NCBI RefSeq assembly: GCF_047495875.1
Contig: NC_092463.1
Span: 9,372,622 to 9,436,621 of the forward strand
From: Pithys albifrons albifrons
Taxonomy: Eukaryota; Chordata; Aves; Passeriformes; Thamnophilidae
Reading direction: 5' to 3'
DNA length: 64,000 nucleotides
The notes under the pieces are model-generated. The model saw nothing but the letters and a program-made list of their open reading frames with translations. It did no database searches and was not told the DNA's origin. The stretch's first letter is position 1. The number at the start of each line of letters is the position of its first letter. This document shows positions 1-21,800 of this stretch, in pieces. Position numbers and translations under genes: made by a program.

Positions 1-3000
1 CACCCATTCACGTCTCCATAAAATGTCTTGAAAAGAAAGTGAGTAATATCCCAAGTCCTGTTGTCCAGGCACTGTCAAATGGATGGAGAAAAAAATGCAT
101 CAAATGTAAATGTAAACTCCACACTGCAATGTAATAGTAGAGCATAATTTGCATAAATATTGTTTGCAAAGAGCAATTAGCACTTCATTTACATTCAGTG
201 AAGTAGCAATTTGCACATTTTCAGGAAACAATTTCTTTACCCATATGTGCAAATTTTGTGCACTGCAATTGACACGTTAATAAAAAGATGTTAATAGACC
301 GATTTTTTTTTACTTTATATCACAGTGTTCTGAAATATTGATTCACTCTGCTGAAATATTGATTTGGTGGGCTATTTGTAAAAACAGAAAAATGCAGATT
401 TGGATTTTTAAAACTTGCTTTTTTAAAAAAAATCAGAATTAATTTCAGATGTCTGCAGTCTTCATGATCTTTAAGTGGTATTTTAATGGGTATTTTTGTC
501 ACAGAAATATAATGAACATTATTAAAAAACATTAGCAAATTCAGTCTCCTAATCTGCAATAACAATGAGTATATTTGCATACCGCAGTATAAAAATAATA
601 CAGTCCATTTTCTAGTGTCAATATAGCACTCATTTCTCCATTAAATGTTAATAAAAATATTTCACATTTATATGGCATTTTCTTCAGAATGCAGAAACTC
701 CTAATTAAGTGACAAATTTTACACTTATTGCAAATACAGAGAATTTCCTTAAACAACAAAAATTTACTTGGGATTCTGACAGGAAAAGAACAGCCCCGTG
801 AGTTTAGCCAGCTGCTGTCAATGGACATTTCTGTCCTTTGTAGCGGGAGAAATTGATGTTCAGTGATTTATTTAGACCACCTTCAGCATCGTCACTAACA
901 GTTGCTCTGTTTGTTTATTTTCCTTTGTTATTTTGTCATTTCTACTGTGACAAGCACATTTGGGGAGAGGGAGGGATTGGAGTTCCCACAGAAGTTGGGC
1001 TGTAGTGGGGTTGGAAGCTTTTGAAGGAAATAAATCTTTTGGCCAAAGGTTATTGATATTAGAAATATTGCATTTTTTCCATTCTCAATCTGAGTTTATT
1101 ATAGGGGGTTATTTCTGGGGATTGTTCAGTTGCCTGCTCTGGAGGAGTAGCCATTAGGATATAGCAGCAGAGAAGGATGCCAATGGACACGAATCCCCTG
1201 CCAAGCTAACTGGACACAGTCTGCCTTTACTCTGCAAACCATATAACAACATGTTCTGACTAGTATGTCCTAGCTGGAGACTGTCAAATGAAAATATTAG
1301 CTAAATTGGTCATAGTTATGGCAAGTTCAGAGTATAGACAGTCAAACGCTTCTGTCTGTTGCAGTGTAGAGTCGGTGTAAGTGAAAAGTTCAAACATCAC
1401 ACGGCACCTCCAAAAAACTTGTTTGTGCTGTGCATTTTAATAAAAGGCATTATTTATCAATTCTTGAACAATCACAAGGAAAATGAATACAAAATATGAC
1501 AACGAACAGTAAACCTCCACCAAATCCCATTTTTTCATGCTTATTAAAGTAATTCTTACAATAACTTGCTTGAATTCCCTGCCTTTTCATCTCTGCCACA
1601 AGATAAGATATCACTATGGTTGCACCCAGAAGCATAACATTCAGATCTATTTTGATGTCTCATTATTGTTGTTGCTGTCTTTTTACTTGGCAAATCCCAG
1701 ATTTGTATTTCATCTCCTATGTCAAGTATTCAAAGCTTTGCTTTGATCAGTGTAAAATGCATGTGCCCCTCACACAAGGTAAGACCTCTGAACCTACAAA
1801 GTAGTTAGAGATCTCATGAATCTCTGTTTTACTCATAATTTCTTCACTTCATTTTTATTTACTCCTTTTTATTATTTTTCCTTTTTTTATAAACCATCCT
1901 ACAGAACCTTTGAGGCCTTTGCCAATAATGACCCATTATACATCTGTGTCTCAGCTATGCAGTAACTTCTGGGGTGCTCAGAATGTACTCAAGCAGTGAC
2001 TGTTTTCCTCCCTATACAGACCTTTAAATGAAAAGTCCATCACATAATTTTGAACATTGCAGACAAATAATACCCTTAGGAGAAGGGGAATAAATAGTTG
2101 AACCTTTAATGTTTCTAAAAGCTCAGGGGGACCACATTTTGCAAACACCTCATAACATTACAAGAGAGGCTAATGATAAGAAAGCAAAATGACACAAGAC
2201 ATTCAGGAGTACTCTCACCTTAAGAAAGCCCATGGATTTATGGTTTTCACAACAAATAGATCTATCCCATTTCCTGTCAACTGCCAGGGACAGCAACTGC
2301 TCCATACCCCACATCCAAGTGTGGGATTATCTGTGGTCAGGTTGTGTGAATTAGCTGGCAGGTACTTTGGGCTTAGACAGAAATATGGAAACTGATCCCT
2401 GCAAAACTACCTGGATTATGCTGTTTCATCTGCTGAGTTGTAAACTGCAACAACTCAAGAATATGATGATCTGGGGCTCTTTTGGTTTTATTTATTTCCA
2501 CTTCTTTCTCAGTAGCCTTGAGAGATGATGTACCAGGTTAGACCTCCTGCTGGCTGTAATTAGGTTAGTGCCAGTGCCTTCAGGTGAGGAACTGAGCTGA
2601 GGAACATCTGTCTCTATCTCACATATGAGCAATGCGACTAATGAGGCCACAATACACGATGGAGCTATTTGAGGGCCATAGTCATCTAATTTCCCTGTAA
2701 GTCTATCTGTCTTTTGTTTCACTTGGTCTGTCTCTCAGCTTTCACAGCTACCTGCTCAAAGTGCATTTTGGTGGCGAACTTTACTGAAGTTGACAGTCTT
2801 TAGAACACTGAGTGTGGGCGGTGACATGATTGTGAAATGGAGAAGCCAGAAGACCCTTGTTCAGTACAATTTATCTATGGCTCCAGAACCAGTTTAAGTC
2901 TAGTTTCCTCCATCCATAGGCAGTAGCAAAGCCACATCTTAATGTTTTGGGTTCTTTGCTCACTGCCACATCAGAGGTAAACAGTCACCATGAAGTTCTT

Positions 3001-6000
3001 CCTGTCTCCAGGAATTAAGGATGTGCCTCTCTGTCTGATTTATTCACTTTTGAGACAGAGTTTAATTTTGCAAAACGTTTTTCTCCTCAGTCCTTGCATT
3101 TATTTTTGGCAGGAGCAGTTGCCTGCGGCACGAAGACTGGCTCAGTGTTAATAGTTGTCAGGGAAAATGAAGAGGCTATTTCTCACATCAGACTTTCACC
3201 CTGCATGACAAATGCTAGTATGAGCAGATTAAAAATCAATGCATGGTACAATATGTCAGACATAAAGCAACTCCATGTTATTAATTGGCATGCTACCCAT
3301 TAGCTGCTCTTAGTATGTGCCTCCGTGACTGGAACAGAAAGTGGTAAAGACAGGTGGGTCAGAACTTTCTTTGATATAAAGTACTGCAGCAGTGTTGGAA
3401 CTAATTGAGATATTCTGATTTGTAGCATCCAGTTACTTGGAAAAGGGTTTGAGATTTTTTTCCTAAAATGTGATTCAACCTACATTGAATACAAACGAAC
3501 AGCAGAGATACTATGTGATATGTCTTCCATTGCAACGTAAGCCCTTTTTATCAAAATAGCTCATTTAAAAACATGGTTTACAGAGGAATTTTTTTCTGCT
3601 TTTCAGCTGTCTTTGTATGGAACCGTGATTACCGACCTTGAAAATTTCCCAAGAAAATAACTTGATCTTAAGATAAAAATTAGTGCCTGCAGATAAAAAT
3701 GGGTTTACAAAGAAAAACAAAACCAGAAAAGGCTGAAGTTAATTTTCAAAGTCATATTAGGGCTGGGAAGTGTTTGAATAATCTTCATGGAAAAAAAACA
3801 ACCCTGAGCATCACTTTGAACAGGTTCAGAGTTGGTTTAGCAGCATTGCAAGTGCTGGGCATCCCCCTGCAAAGCACCCACATCACCAGTAAAGACCTCA
3901 GGATAAAACAGTTTGAAGTTGCTGCTAGTTCTGCATGTCTGAAGAACCAGGCTGGTTAAATACACTTTTCTGCAAGAGGCAGAAAGAGAGAAGGGGATGT
4001 GGACAACCCAATGGACTTTGCTGCTGTGTGGCTGGCAAGGCACAGCCTTAGCTGCCCATTCTGCTCAGTGCCTCTTGTGCTACAAAGCAGCGGGGACATT
4101 AGAAAGAGGCACAGGAGAGCCATTTTACCAAGTGAAATAGTGCCTTCCCAGTCCGTAACTGTACAGGTAGAAAAAAGCAGTTCAAACAGAGCAGAACACT
4201 GTGACCAACTTTGTTACATACATGCAAGGGGCTTTCAGATGTGCTTGTCTGTAGGTACAGAAAGCACAGGCTCTGAAGCAGAGTTTTAAGCAGATTTAGG
4301 GAGAGCTGTTCAGATACACAAGACCTCAGCAACTGCTTGACTTCTGGGTCTGGTGATATTGCAGTCTTTGGCAATCACAGGTTAAGCTGCAGATGTAAGA
4401 TATTGATGTAATATATAATGACCCCATTTAATCTAAAGTGGGGCTGTACTACATTTATCCTCAGGCTGGATTTTGATTGCTCAGACTCCATGGGTTCCTA
4501 ATTTCCTGATTTCTCTTCTATTATCTTTTTTCCTCACTTTCATTCCTTTCATTCTTTTAATCAGTCTCCAACTCCCCCATGCTTTTCTAACATCTCTTTG
4601 GTGCCAGAAGAAAATACCCATTCACTCCTTAAGCCTGTTTTTCCTATGTACTCTTCAATTGGGCAGAACCTGGCATCAGAACCTTGCTAGAGTTTTTCCT
4701 ACCCTACCTGTGTTCTCCTTAAGAAAGGACAGGAGAGGCAGTTGAGAAAATAATGTACCATTTTGGGACCATGTGCCTGCCAGTTGTTACAGCTCTTACA
4801 GGCTGTAAGGTGCTGTTCACTCAGAGCTAAGGGTTAATGATGCTCTGAAAAACTCAAGCACTCTTCTTTTATTTATTTATTTAATTTATATTTTATCCAC
4901 AGCTGGGCCTTGGTCAGTTCAGAATGTGAAGAGTTTGAATATGTTTCTTTTCCTTTGGATATCAAAATAGAGAGGTTATTCTGTCTGTACACATAAATTA
5001 TATTAAGTTGGTTCTTGATAACTGCTCCATTAATGCCTGTCAGCATGGCACTTTCTCTGCCCATAATCTCCTCACAGGCAAGACAGCTTTCCCAGCAGAA
5101 GGAAGATACTTAAAAAAAACAACAGGCAAAATGTCAGCAGGGTGTTCCCAGATGAGATGCCCTGAAAGATTCATGATACAGTGGTAGCTGTGAAGAAATG
5201 CTGATGTGACAGGTGGCTGACAGTTTGGTACTTTGTCTATAATCCTTCTGAACTAGTGGCAGACCGTCCTTAAATATAGTGATTAACATGAGGAACCTCT
5301 CCCAAAAAGTGTTATTTACATCAACCATCATAAGATGATAGGTGACATGCCTGGAACTATTCCATGTTTCACAGGACAAATATCTTGGGTCAATATTTGA
5401 GGAATAATAATAATAGTAAAAATGGATTAATATAATGACAATAAAACAGACCAAAGAGTTTCAATAAAATAGACCAGAGTCTGAATAAAATAAACTCCAA
5501 AGCCTGGGGCATACTGCATTTGCTAAACCATTCGGTAAAATGGGCTGAGGCAGCTGTTTGAGCTAAAGTAAATCAGGGAGAAGTTGCCTTTGGGTGACTG
5601 AAAGGCTGGTTCAAAAGCAGTCATTTGGACTGGTTTTCTCTGCCTAGAATACAGACATATTGCTCCCTGGGCATCCTTCTGCAGAGGTACTGCTGTGACT
5701 CTGCCTCATCCCCAGAAATAAGCAATGCACTACGGGTAGCAAGGCAGTAGCCACCTTCTAGACATGCAGCCATTATTTTTCTTGGACCACAGAAATGATA
5801 TATCTAAGGTAAAATAAATATAAAAACAAATAACATTGCTCCCCAAAATGTTTTTGTCTGAATAATTAATTCCTCAGCAAATTTTCTCATAATAAAACAT
5901 GTCCTAATGAGCTATCAGGAGGAGAAGAAATTCATCACTTATCTCACAAATATCAACTTGAGAGCACTGCTCATGTCAGATGGCATAATTAATGATTTGA

Positions 6001-6774
6001 GAGGGAGCATGGAGCAGCACAGCCAAAACCACAGTCCCCATCAGTCATTCCACATCAGTCCAACTCATACATGTTACTTGATCTACAGAGGATTAGCCAG
6101 GCAGCTAGAAGGAGATATGGGGCTGAAGGGAATACAGGCAAACACAGTATATCTAATCTTGATTTATCCAGGTTGGTTTCCTGCTTATCGCTGAGGTGTA
6201 ATGGCAGTTGATCGTGACAACTGTTTTATTTTTGTGGCTTTTTGTTTCCCCAGAGAAATAGAATTTACAAATGTTGAACTTCACCCTCCCTGGTGCTGAG
6301 CAAGCCATCTTCAGTCCATGTCTGCATGTGGTCACACTGGGGTTTGTTGCCCACAAAAGATGGGTTCAATTCTTGTGCAGCAAGCCTAGGTGGGTGCCCT
6401 GGAGCAGGTGAGACCCCTCTGTGTCCAGGAGGTCTGGGATGTCATGTTTAAGGTGATATTAGTCATGATGTTGCTATAGCAGGAAGACATCTGAACTGTG
6501 CTGCTTGTGATGGCACCACCAGAGCTGGGGGAATGTGCAGCCTTCTCTCATCAAACATCCATCTCTTTTCTCTGTGCTGTGCAGTTGCAAGAAGTACCCC
6601 GCTGGCTTCCTCCACAGTGCAAAGGGACCAAATGCTGACTATGTGTCTGGTCCCGTAGTAACTCCCTCCTGAAGACCTTCACAGAAGCCAAGGCATGGGG
6701 GATGCTTTTGAGGGACAGGTCTTCCTATTTTAATGGGAAAGCCAAGAAGACAGCAGATGTTATAATGAGAACCT

Positions 6775-6840
6775 GAAATGGCCAAAGTGGGTCAGACCAA
6801 ATGATCATCTCACCAGGGATCCTGTCTCTTGCCACTAGCA
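6775..6840 (+). repeat. Possible fragment of an old interspersed repeat
   Basis: The text around 'gtgggtcagaccaaatgatc' followed by 'cagggatcctgtctc' resembles a phrase I associate with dispersed sauropsid repeats. Only about 65 bases are recognisable, with no tail or target-site duplication, so the family is not named. Confidence 0.3.
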
Positions 6841-8965
6841 GTTATTTTTGGCTCCTGCAGTGTCCTGTGATGAGTGACACAGAATAATTATGTGCTGTGT
6901 GAAATATGTGCAATTTTTCCTCTGTTTCAAAGTTTTGTCCTGACCTGTATATTTGATATCCTCCATTTCCTGTGATATGAGAATGAATGAATAACCATTA
7001 ACCTTGCTTTTCTTCTCCAGTTTCACTATATTGAGAAAAGTAAGCCTATTAGAGTCTTCTTTATAAAACACTTTCAGATTTACTCCACTGAAACAACTGT
7101 ATTTCTGAGACCAAGTTCCAGCCTAGAATAATTTTTTTCAGTATTTACATCTGATGAGAGTATGAGAAATCCAGGCAGCTGCCAAAGTTGCAGCTGACAG
7201 GTTTTATTTCTACCCCTTTGCTCACTCCAATGTGTGGTCACTCCATCTGACCAAGTCCTGTGCTTCAGCAGCTGTCAGCCTGCTAAGTGCAGCTGTTTTA
7301 CATGTCTGTTCATATTTGGAAATGCCTAGCTGTATTTTCTGAAACTCTCCAAAAAATGCTCACTTGAGTTAGCTCATCAGCAAAGACAACTTTATCTGCT
7401 CAACAAGTGACCCTCATGTTCACCTCTGCACTAACCCTCCTGCAGCAGAGCCCTGTGGTTGCTGCTGGTGAGATGTGAGCATTGGCTTTGCCTGAGGCAA
7501 AGTGCCCTTGGCATCTTCTGGCCCCTTCTGTGGGCTCCAGTGTAAGCAATAACTGGGCTTTTATGTTGGTGTTGACCTCCCAAGTTAACTTCAGAAAACA
7601 TCTGGCAAATCTGATGTGTAATGTTTCAAAGAAAAGAGTTTTCCAGCTCAGTCCAGGTCTGATTTCTTTCCAGATAAAGGACAAAATCCTTTGGGAAATG
7701 AGCAAGAGTAAGAGCAATCAACTTTCTTCCTTACCAATAGACTGAAATATCAGTGAAATCTTTTCTGTTAGGAGCACATGTCTATCCCCACAGGGTCAGG
7801 TCTGTGCTCACCTTGCAAAATTAAAATACAATTTTTGATGATCAGAGCTGTGTAAGGATCAGAAAACTAGCCTGACACATTTCATATATACTGACAAAGA
7901 TTTTTCTTCAAGAAATATTTCCCCTGTACAGTCAGAGCACAATTTCAAGATAGGCTGCATTACAAACTATTTACAATAAAGCTGAATTAATGTCTTCTCT
8001 GAGAATGCCCCCAATGCCTGCCTCAGGACTGCATCTGTAACCTAGCCTATTAACAGCATAGAAAAATAATTGTTTAGTTGCCCAATGGAAACACAAGCCT
8101 GAAATCCCATGTGCACTATATTTGGGGTCCCTGTCCCTCATCTGCTTCTCTGAACACTGCCCAGAATGTGGCTTAGTGATAAAATGAGAGGAAACAGCCC
8201 TGGGATTAAGAAGCGATTTGAGACCTGCAGCTGATCTCAGACTGCATATGGTTAGGAAATTGGATTAGGAAATTACTTTACCTGGAACTGGAGATTAATT
8301 ATGATGTCTTGTGTTGGAAAGAGGATTCACGTTCAGATGGAAAAATGAAATTGGGATTGAGGGGAAACCCTAACTTGAGGTCTGTTTAATTTGGATTTTT
8401 GTGCTTGGGGGCATCTGAGCTCAGGTCATGTTACTCTCTTTGTTGCCTGTTGACTTCTTGAAACCTGGTCTTGCTGTTTTGGGCCCTACAGCTGGGGGGA
8501 TGCTCTGATGTCTTTCCAAGCATTGTGTGGGCCATGGAGCTGCTCACTGGCAGTGCAGAGGAGGGTGGATGCTCACCTCTGGGAATCAAATGCAGCTGTT
8601 CCTGCCATGCAGGACCATTGATGTGTGGGTCTGTTCTCATCTCAATGTCCATCGGGAGCTTGCTTAGGGTTAATTTCTTTCACCCCAACTCTGTCTTCCA
8701 GATAGGGGATAATGCAGCTGATCCCAACACCAGGCACCTCCTAAAAAACACCAAGGTTCAACAAAAGTTATTCCACTTCTGGTGAGCCCTTGCAATGTTT
8801 TGGTAGAGGCATGATCATCTGAGCTAGGAACAAAACCTGGGTCTGCAGGTCCTAGGATGGCTGTTTGTTATTGCCACCTTCTGAGGTTGGTGGCCTGATT
8901 TTTTGAAACTCGGGTCTAAACTTGCTGGGATCCAGCAGCTAGGAAGAAGGCTGTTTTCCGGTTGG

Positions 8966-9003
8966 TTTGTTTGGGTTTGTTGCTTGTTTGTTTGTTTGTT
9001 TGT
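8966..9003 (+). repeat. TTTG-rich microsatellite
   Basis: A run of TTTG/TGTT units, uninterrupted over the last 20 or so bases. It lies directly upstream of the CpG-rich TMEM179 promoter region and marks the change from AT-rich to GC-rich sequence. Confidence 0.85.
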
Positions 9004-9059
9004 GGTGGAGGGGGTGTGTGTCACGGCCATCACCACTGGTGCCATCAGTGTCCCATGTC

Positions 9060-16600
<7,541 letters not shown>

Positions 16601-18270
16601 AGTGTAAGCAAATTCCCAGGGCAGGATCTAGATTTTATTTTTCAGTAGTGTAAGCTGAAGTTGAGTCAGGATATTGAGTGTGTGAGATCTTTTCTTTCCT
16701 GAAAAGTGATGCACTTGTGAATCACCCACTTCCTCCATGAAAAATTTTTGGTAGAAGTAGGATAAAGAGAATGAACTGCCCTATGTGCCTTTGGCACAAC
16801 AAACCTTCTGTCCTCTGCAGGCACAAGCTGTAACCTGCGCTTGCTAGCAGAGCTCCTATGTGTTATCACTGGCTTTTGGGACGGGACATTTTTGAGGACT
16901 GTGCTGGCAAGACCAGGCTACAGCATTCAGACTATTTCTTCAAGTTATTCTTAAACAATAGTTGTAACTGGAGCTACATGCAGTCCCTCTTCTCTCCCTT
17001 TCCTTCTCTTTGCCAGTAAAGCTGCCCCTGTTTTCTCTTTATTCTGGGTAATTCCAGCTCTGGTCTGAGTACAGACTCTTATTATCTCTGCTTTTGCTAT
17101 GTATGGGTGCAGTGCTGACAAACATGTTGCTCCTGCTCTGCTTTTGTTTGGAACATAGAAACCTGTGTTCCAGACCTGGTATTTAATATTGGACAGTGTC
17201 AATGAATTCCATGAAACTGCTATATTATTACAATATCTGTCAAAAACTGTGTATAATTTGGAAGGATGGTGTAGAACTTCTGGTGGTTTTGTTTCTTCTT
17301 AGATTTTGGCATGACCAACATTTATTATGACTCCTGAAGTGAAGTGTAGCTAGCAATTGCTGAAGCCTGCATACTAAGAAATTAGGCTGAATAGATTGTA
17401 TCAATGCTTGTGCATTTATTAATGTAACTTGGTCCCTAACACTGTGTACTATTCTGTTTTGAGTATTAGAATTTATTTGTGATATTTATTTCATAAAGGG
17501 TCTGCTAAACTACTGTAAACATTTGCATTGTAGGTATCTATATTTATCTGTAAACATTGCAAGGAGTTCAAACAGCTGAGTTATTTTATAGGTAGTTCAG
17601 TGCTAAATGGGTCCATCCTCTCTACTCACAGGCAGGAGTTCCAGGGCAGATGAATTTTGCTGTGAAATGAAAAAAGAATTGCTGTTTGGACAAACCTTAC
17701 TAGTGACTTATGTTGTTGCTTTCAGTTTTGCTTGGTCAATGCTTCAACAAATAAGATGGATTGTTGAGACAAGAGGTAGATCCAATAATTAAGAAGAGCC
17801 ACTCAGAGGAGTGTGGGTTTTGTGTGGCAGTGTAGTAAAGTTGTACTAGAATCAAGCATTTAACGTTGGTTACACATTACACAAAAGACACGGAAAACCC
17901 CAAATCAGCAGAAAATTTAACCAGACAGTTAAGTCTGAACTGAAGAAGATTTTTTTGGGAGTAAGCTGACACTGCCTGTGGCATCTGTGCTTGAGTTGAG
18001 ATTGAATTTGTTGCAACAGGAGTGCAAACAATACACAATTATAGGACCTGGTAAATTGGAAAGGTGTGAGAGAAGATGGGCTTCTACCACATCAGAGCTC
18101 AAGCCTGGGACTAATACAACCATACAGATTTACTGTTGTCTTCTGAGGACTCTCTGATGCTTAGTTAAGTGCCAGCTAAAGCATTTGATTGAAACAGAAT
18201 TTGATGCCAAAACAAATCCCTGAATTAGTAGGCATTTTAGGGAATAAAATCTGACACTGTATTTAACCGT
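16601..18270 (+). other. TMEM179: Probable TMEM179 3' UTR (proximal form)
   Basis: Sequence after the stop codon without coding signal. An AATAAA hexamer at 18,243-18,248 is the first canonical poly(A) signal I find downstream, which would give a 3' UTR of about 1.65 kb. Extent is inferred. Confidence 0.45.
18243..18248 (+). terminator. Candidate poly(A) signal AATAAA (proximal)
   Basis: Canonical hexamer about 1.64 kb after the TMEM179 stop, followed by moderately T-rich sequence. No transcript evidence is available to confirm use. Confidence 0.4.
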
Positions 18271-18574
18271 CAAAATGTTCTCATGGGTTTAGAGAAAAAA
18301 TACTCCAGGGGCTCTAAGCAGTGAGCTAGCCCTGTGAACATTCCTTATAGCCCCAACTGGCCAGAGCTCTCTGTAGAGGTCTTACTTTTCTCAATGATTT
18401 CTGTCCGCAAGGGAATGCAATTTCTTTGACAGCTTTATAGCGGTGACTTTTTTATAGTTGTGAGTTGACCTCAGAGAAGTTCATGAAGAAGGAATCAGAG
18501 ATGAAGTTAGTTAATACCAATTTAAAATTCAGGTATCAGGACTGTTGAAGTGGCTTTTTAAAATCATTTGGTCT

Positions 18575-18800
18575 AATAGACTGAATATTAGAAAAAACAT
18601 GTCTTCACTGAAAGGGTTGTCAAGTCATGGAACAGGCTGCTGAGGGAAGCAGTTGAGTCACCATCCCTGGAGGTATTTAAAAGACATGTAGATGTGGCAC
18701 TTTGTGACATGGCTTGTTGGTGGCTTTGGCAGTGCTGGGTTAGTGGTTGGATTGGATAATCTTAAAAGCCTTTTCCACTCTAAACAATTCTACGATTGTA
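18575..18800 (+). mobile_element. CR1 LINE, 3' end fragment, sense
   Basis: This shows the diagnostic CR1 3' region in the + orientation: 'atggaacaggctgctgaggg', 'catccctggaggtatttaaa', a 'gttggattggataatctta' segment and a degenerate 'caattctacgattgta' tail. It is 5'-truncated, as most CR1 copies are, and has no coding capacity. It lies downstream of, or inside a long form of, the TMEM179 3' UTR. Confidence 0.9.
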
Positions 18801-21800
18801 GTAAGGGGTACACTCTTGCAAGTACCTAAGCCCCTTGCCAGGGAATGACCTTCCTCTTCATACCCTGAAGAAGAGCTTGTGTCTTGAAAGTTATCCTGTT
18901 TTCTATGTTCCCCCAGTTGTTTCCCCAACTAGAGAGTCTCACTTGATGCAGCAGTGGTGTCTCTTCACACACATAACTTCAATGCATGCCTTATTCCTCA
19001 TGCGGAACCATGCTGCTGCTTTGTATAATATATTTTATATATGTGCCAAACCAGGCTTAGGCTGAGGTAACATGTGGGTTGGGACCACTGATCGTGGTCT
19101 TGTTCGAGGTTTTTAAGAACCAGGAGGTAGAAGATAGCAAGTGTCTCCTTGTCATCCTTGCTCTGAGGTACCAGGACTAAAGCCTTGTCTCTGGTTCTGA
19201 GGCAGATGTTGCTCATGAGTGAGGTTGTCTGAAGCTCATGCTCTCTTCTGCCTCTCCTGTCTGAAAGTCTTTTTCTTCCTTCCCACTTCCATGAGAAGCA
19301 GCAAACACTGGTCCTGGGGTTAGAGTTGCCATGCAAAATGAAAAAAAAGGCTGAGGCTCTTCTTTAAGTCTCGTCTGAATCTCAGCCTGTTTTCCCCAGC
19401 TTACTTCACTTGACCAGGTGATGTGATGCTGGCACCCAGTTTGCAAGGATCAGTGATGCTTAAAAGCAAAGCTCTTTTTGATAGAAACCCCTGTGTAAGA
19501 TGAAAGGCAGAGCATGTAGTGAAAAGTTCTCTGACTGGCTCAAGGGGAGAAAAGGTATCCTGCAACTCCCAGTTATTGGATCTACTGTTTTTAATTTGTA
19601 CTTAGTTTTCTGCAACCTCTTCTCCTAAAGCTTGGACAGTCAGGCCAACCTGATCATGTCAGACTGAAAATGTGTAAGAATAATGGTATAATTTATACAC
19701 ACATACCTACATACCTGTGCTCTCTCTCACGCCCTTCTCTGTTCTGTACATTTCTGACCTCTGCTTTTAGTCATCCATTGCCAACCAGCACAGTGTGGCT
19801 GCAGGAGAAGTTTCTCTGAGTGGAATGTTGCATTTCTGTGATATTTCAATACCTTTAATTTGCCATTTCCAAAAGCGGGTCTCTGGGAACCCTCTAGCAA
19901 GAGCTGTATTCAAAGAACTGGAACGCTGTGTGTTACTTATACTTGCATTTATTTATTGTTACATGGTGGAAGGGGAAAAGGCTTTGTGGCCTTTGCCCAT
20001 GCAGCCCTTCCATTGCAAAAAGCTCTGAGCTGTTCTGGTGGAGAATGTGCAATGCAGCTGTTCAGTCAGTGTTTCCTGTGATGCCAAAACCACAGGCAAA
20101 ATGTCTTTATCTTGGCCCGTGAAAATTGCGAGTAACCCAGCGATATCCTCACACAGTTTACTGCAACTGGATGCTGCTTTCCAAGGCACACAGTTGCCAC
20201 ACAGTTGCACACACAGTTATTCTGTTATATCAAATATATTCCCTGGCTACCATCTGTGGTTAATTTCCCCACCAATTCTCTGCCAGCTGTCCACATTGAT
20301 TTAAAAAAATCTAAGCTAACTAGTGTCATCAGAGCTTTCAGATAAATGCTATTTATTACTATTTTTATAAAAGTAACAATTGAAGCCTTTTTTTTGAACA
20401 GAATGTCCACATGAGGACAGGAACGCTTATAACATCTTATTCCATTAATTCATGAGGCATCTTTCAGCTGGGAGCTTTCAATAGGAATCACAAAAGTAAG
20501 AGCTTGGTGATTTGCTGTAAAAACTGAAAGACGTGTGCTGTGGCAGAGATTCTATAGTCCCTTAAAAAAGGGGGTGTTATAATAACCAGTGATGGATGCT
20601 TGAGTGTACAGGCCATGTCATAAAACCATTCAGTGTCAAGAAGTGGATGTGTGTGTGTGTATGTACAATGCACATGGGTAAATGCCAGAAATAATTCCAC
20701 TGCTCTTCTGTGATGTGGATATAGGTTCTCTTAACAGACAGCTTAGGCTGGAGTAGTTCTTAGGATTCCTTAACTTTGTACACTTCCTTTTACTTACTTA
20801 GTATTAGAACTTGTGCAATAATATAGGTTATGATACCTAGAGCTGGATGTGATGTGAGTGGAATAGGAAAGCCGTGGCCAGTGTACAACCTCCAAAGGGC
20901 TGAGATGGATTTCTTTTGAGGGTTTGCATGTGTTTTGACTCTTCCCCTATACCTCGGTAATGCCCTGATGTTACCCTGAATTGCCTGTTGGTCCAGCCTC
21001 AGTTGTCAGCACCTCACAGAGTTTAGTTCTTAGGTTGATGATTGGAGACCATCTCTCAAAAATGAGGCTTTTGCTTAGGAATCTCTTCAGGCTGATCTGA
21101 GTGCAGAATGTGGGGTCATCTTGCTAGTGAAGTGTGAGCCACAGGCCATTGAATGGGCTTCATGTGGAAAACAGGATTTCTACACACCCTCAACATTGAC
21201 CTATGTGATGGGTCTCAGAAGATGTAATAGCAAATGAGCAAATTTAAAATGGATGCCAGATGCAAAATACACACAAACCTGGCATTGGGTGAATGTGACT
21301 TTTATCACCTCCCGTCTCCAAAGCCCTCTCAAACATGTTGCATGTAAAATCACTTCTACCATTTAAATTATAACTTTAATGAAAATCTAGATAATAATTT
21401 ATACTGGCAACACTTACAGTAATTTGTGACAAACTACCGCAGATTTTGAGAAAACTTTTGTCTTTTCTTATGTGTCAGTGGCCTGGGTGTGAATATCCTT
21501 GAGCTAATGAGCTAATTTTGTCATGTCCAGATCCTAAATTTGTGCCTCAGATAATTTCCTTGCTGATGGAAATGGCCCATTTTTATCTCATTGAAATGTT
21601 TACTCTAGAGACCACAAATGTCCTTTCCTTCTGCTTAGGCAATCTGGGAAGAGAGGAAGGTTTTACCTGTGGTTCTAAATTGTTTTAGAACTATTTCTGT
21701 TCATGGTATTAAATGCCTTGAAATATATGTTCCTATTTTGTCCTCCGTAGGAAAGAGGAAAACTGTCCTGAATTGAATTTTGATATGAGATACGCACCGA

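Larger units (their letters stand above)
1..9050. other. Intergenic sequence upstream of TMEM179
   Basis: AT-rich sequence with no exon I can support on either strand. All open frames are short (about 105 codons or fewer) and show no recognisable domain or splice-phase partner. It contains simple repeats, a TTTG run just before the CpG-rich promoter, and one short stretch near 6,775-6,840 that resembles an old interspersed repeat. Distal enhancers could lie here, but the sequence alone does not show them. Confidence 0.6.
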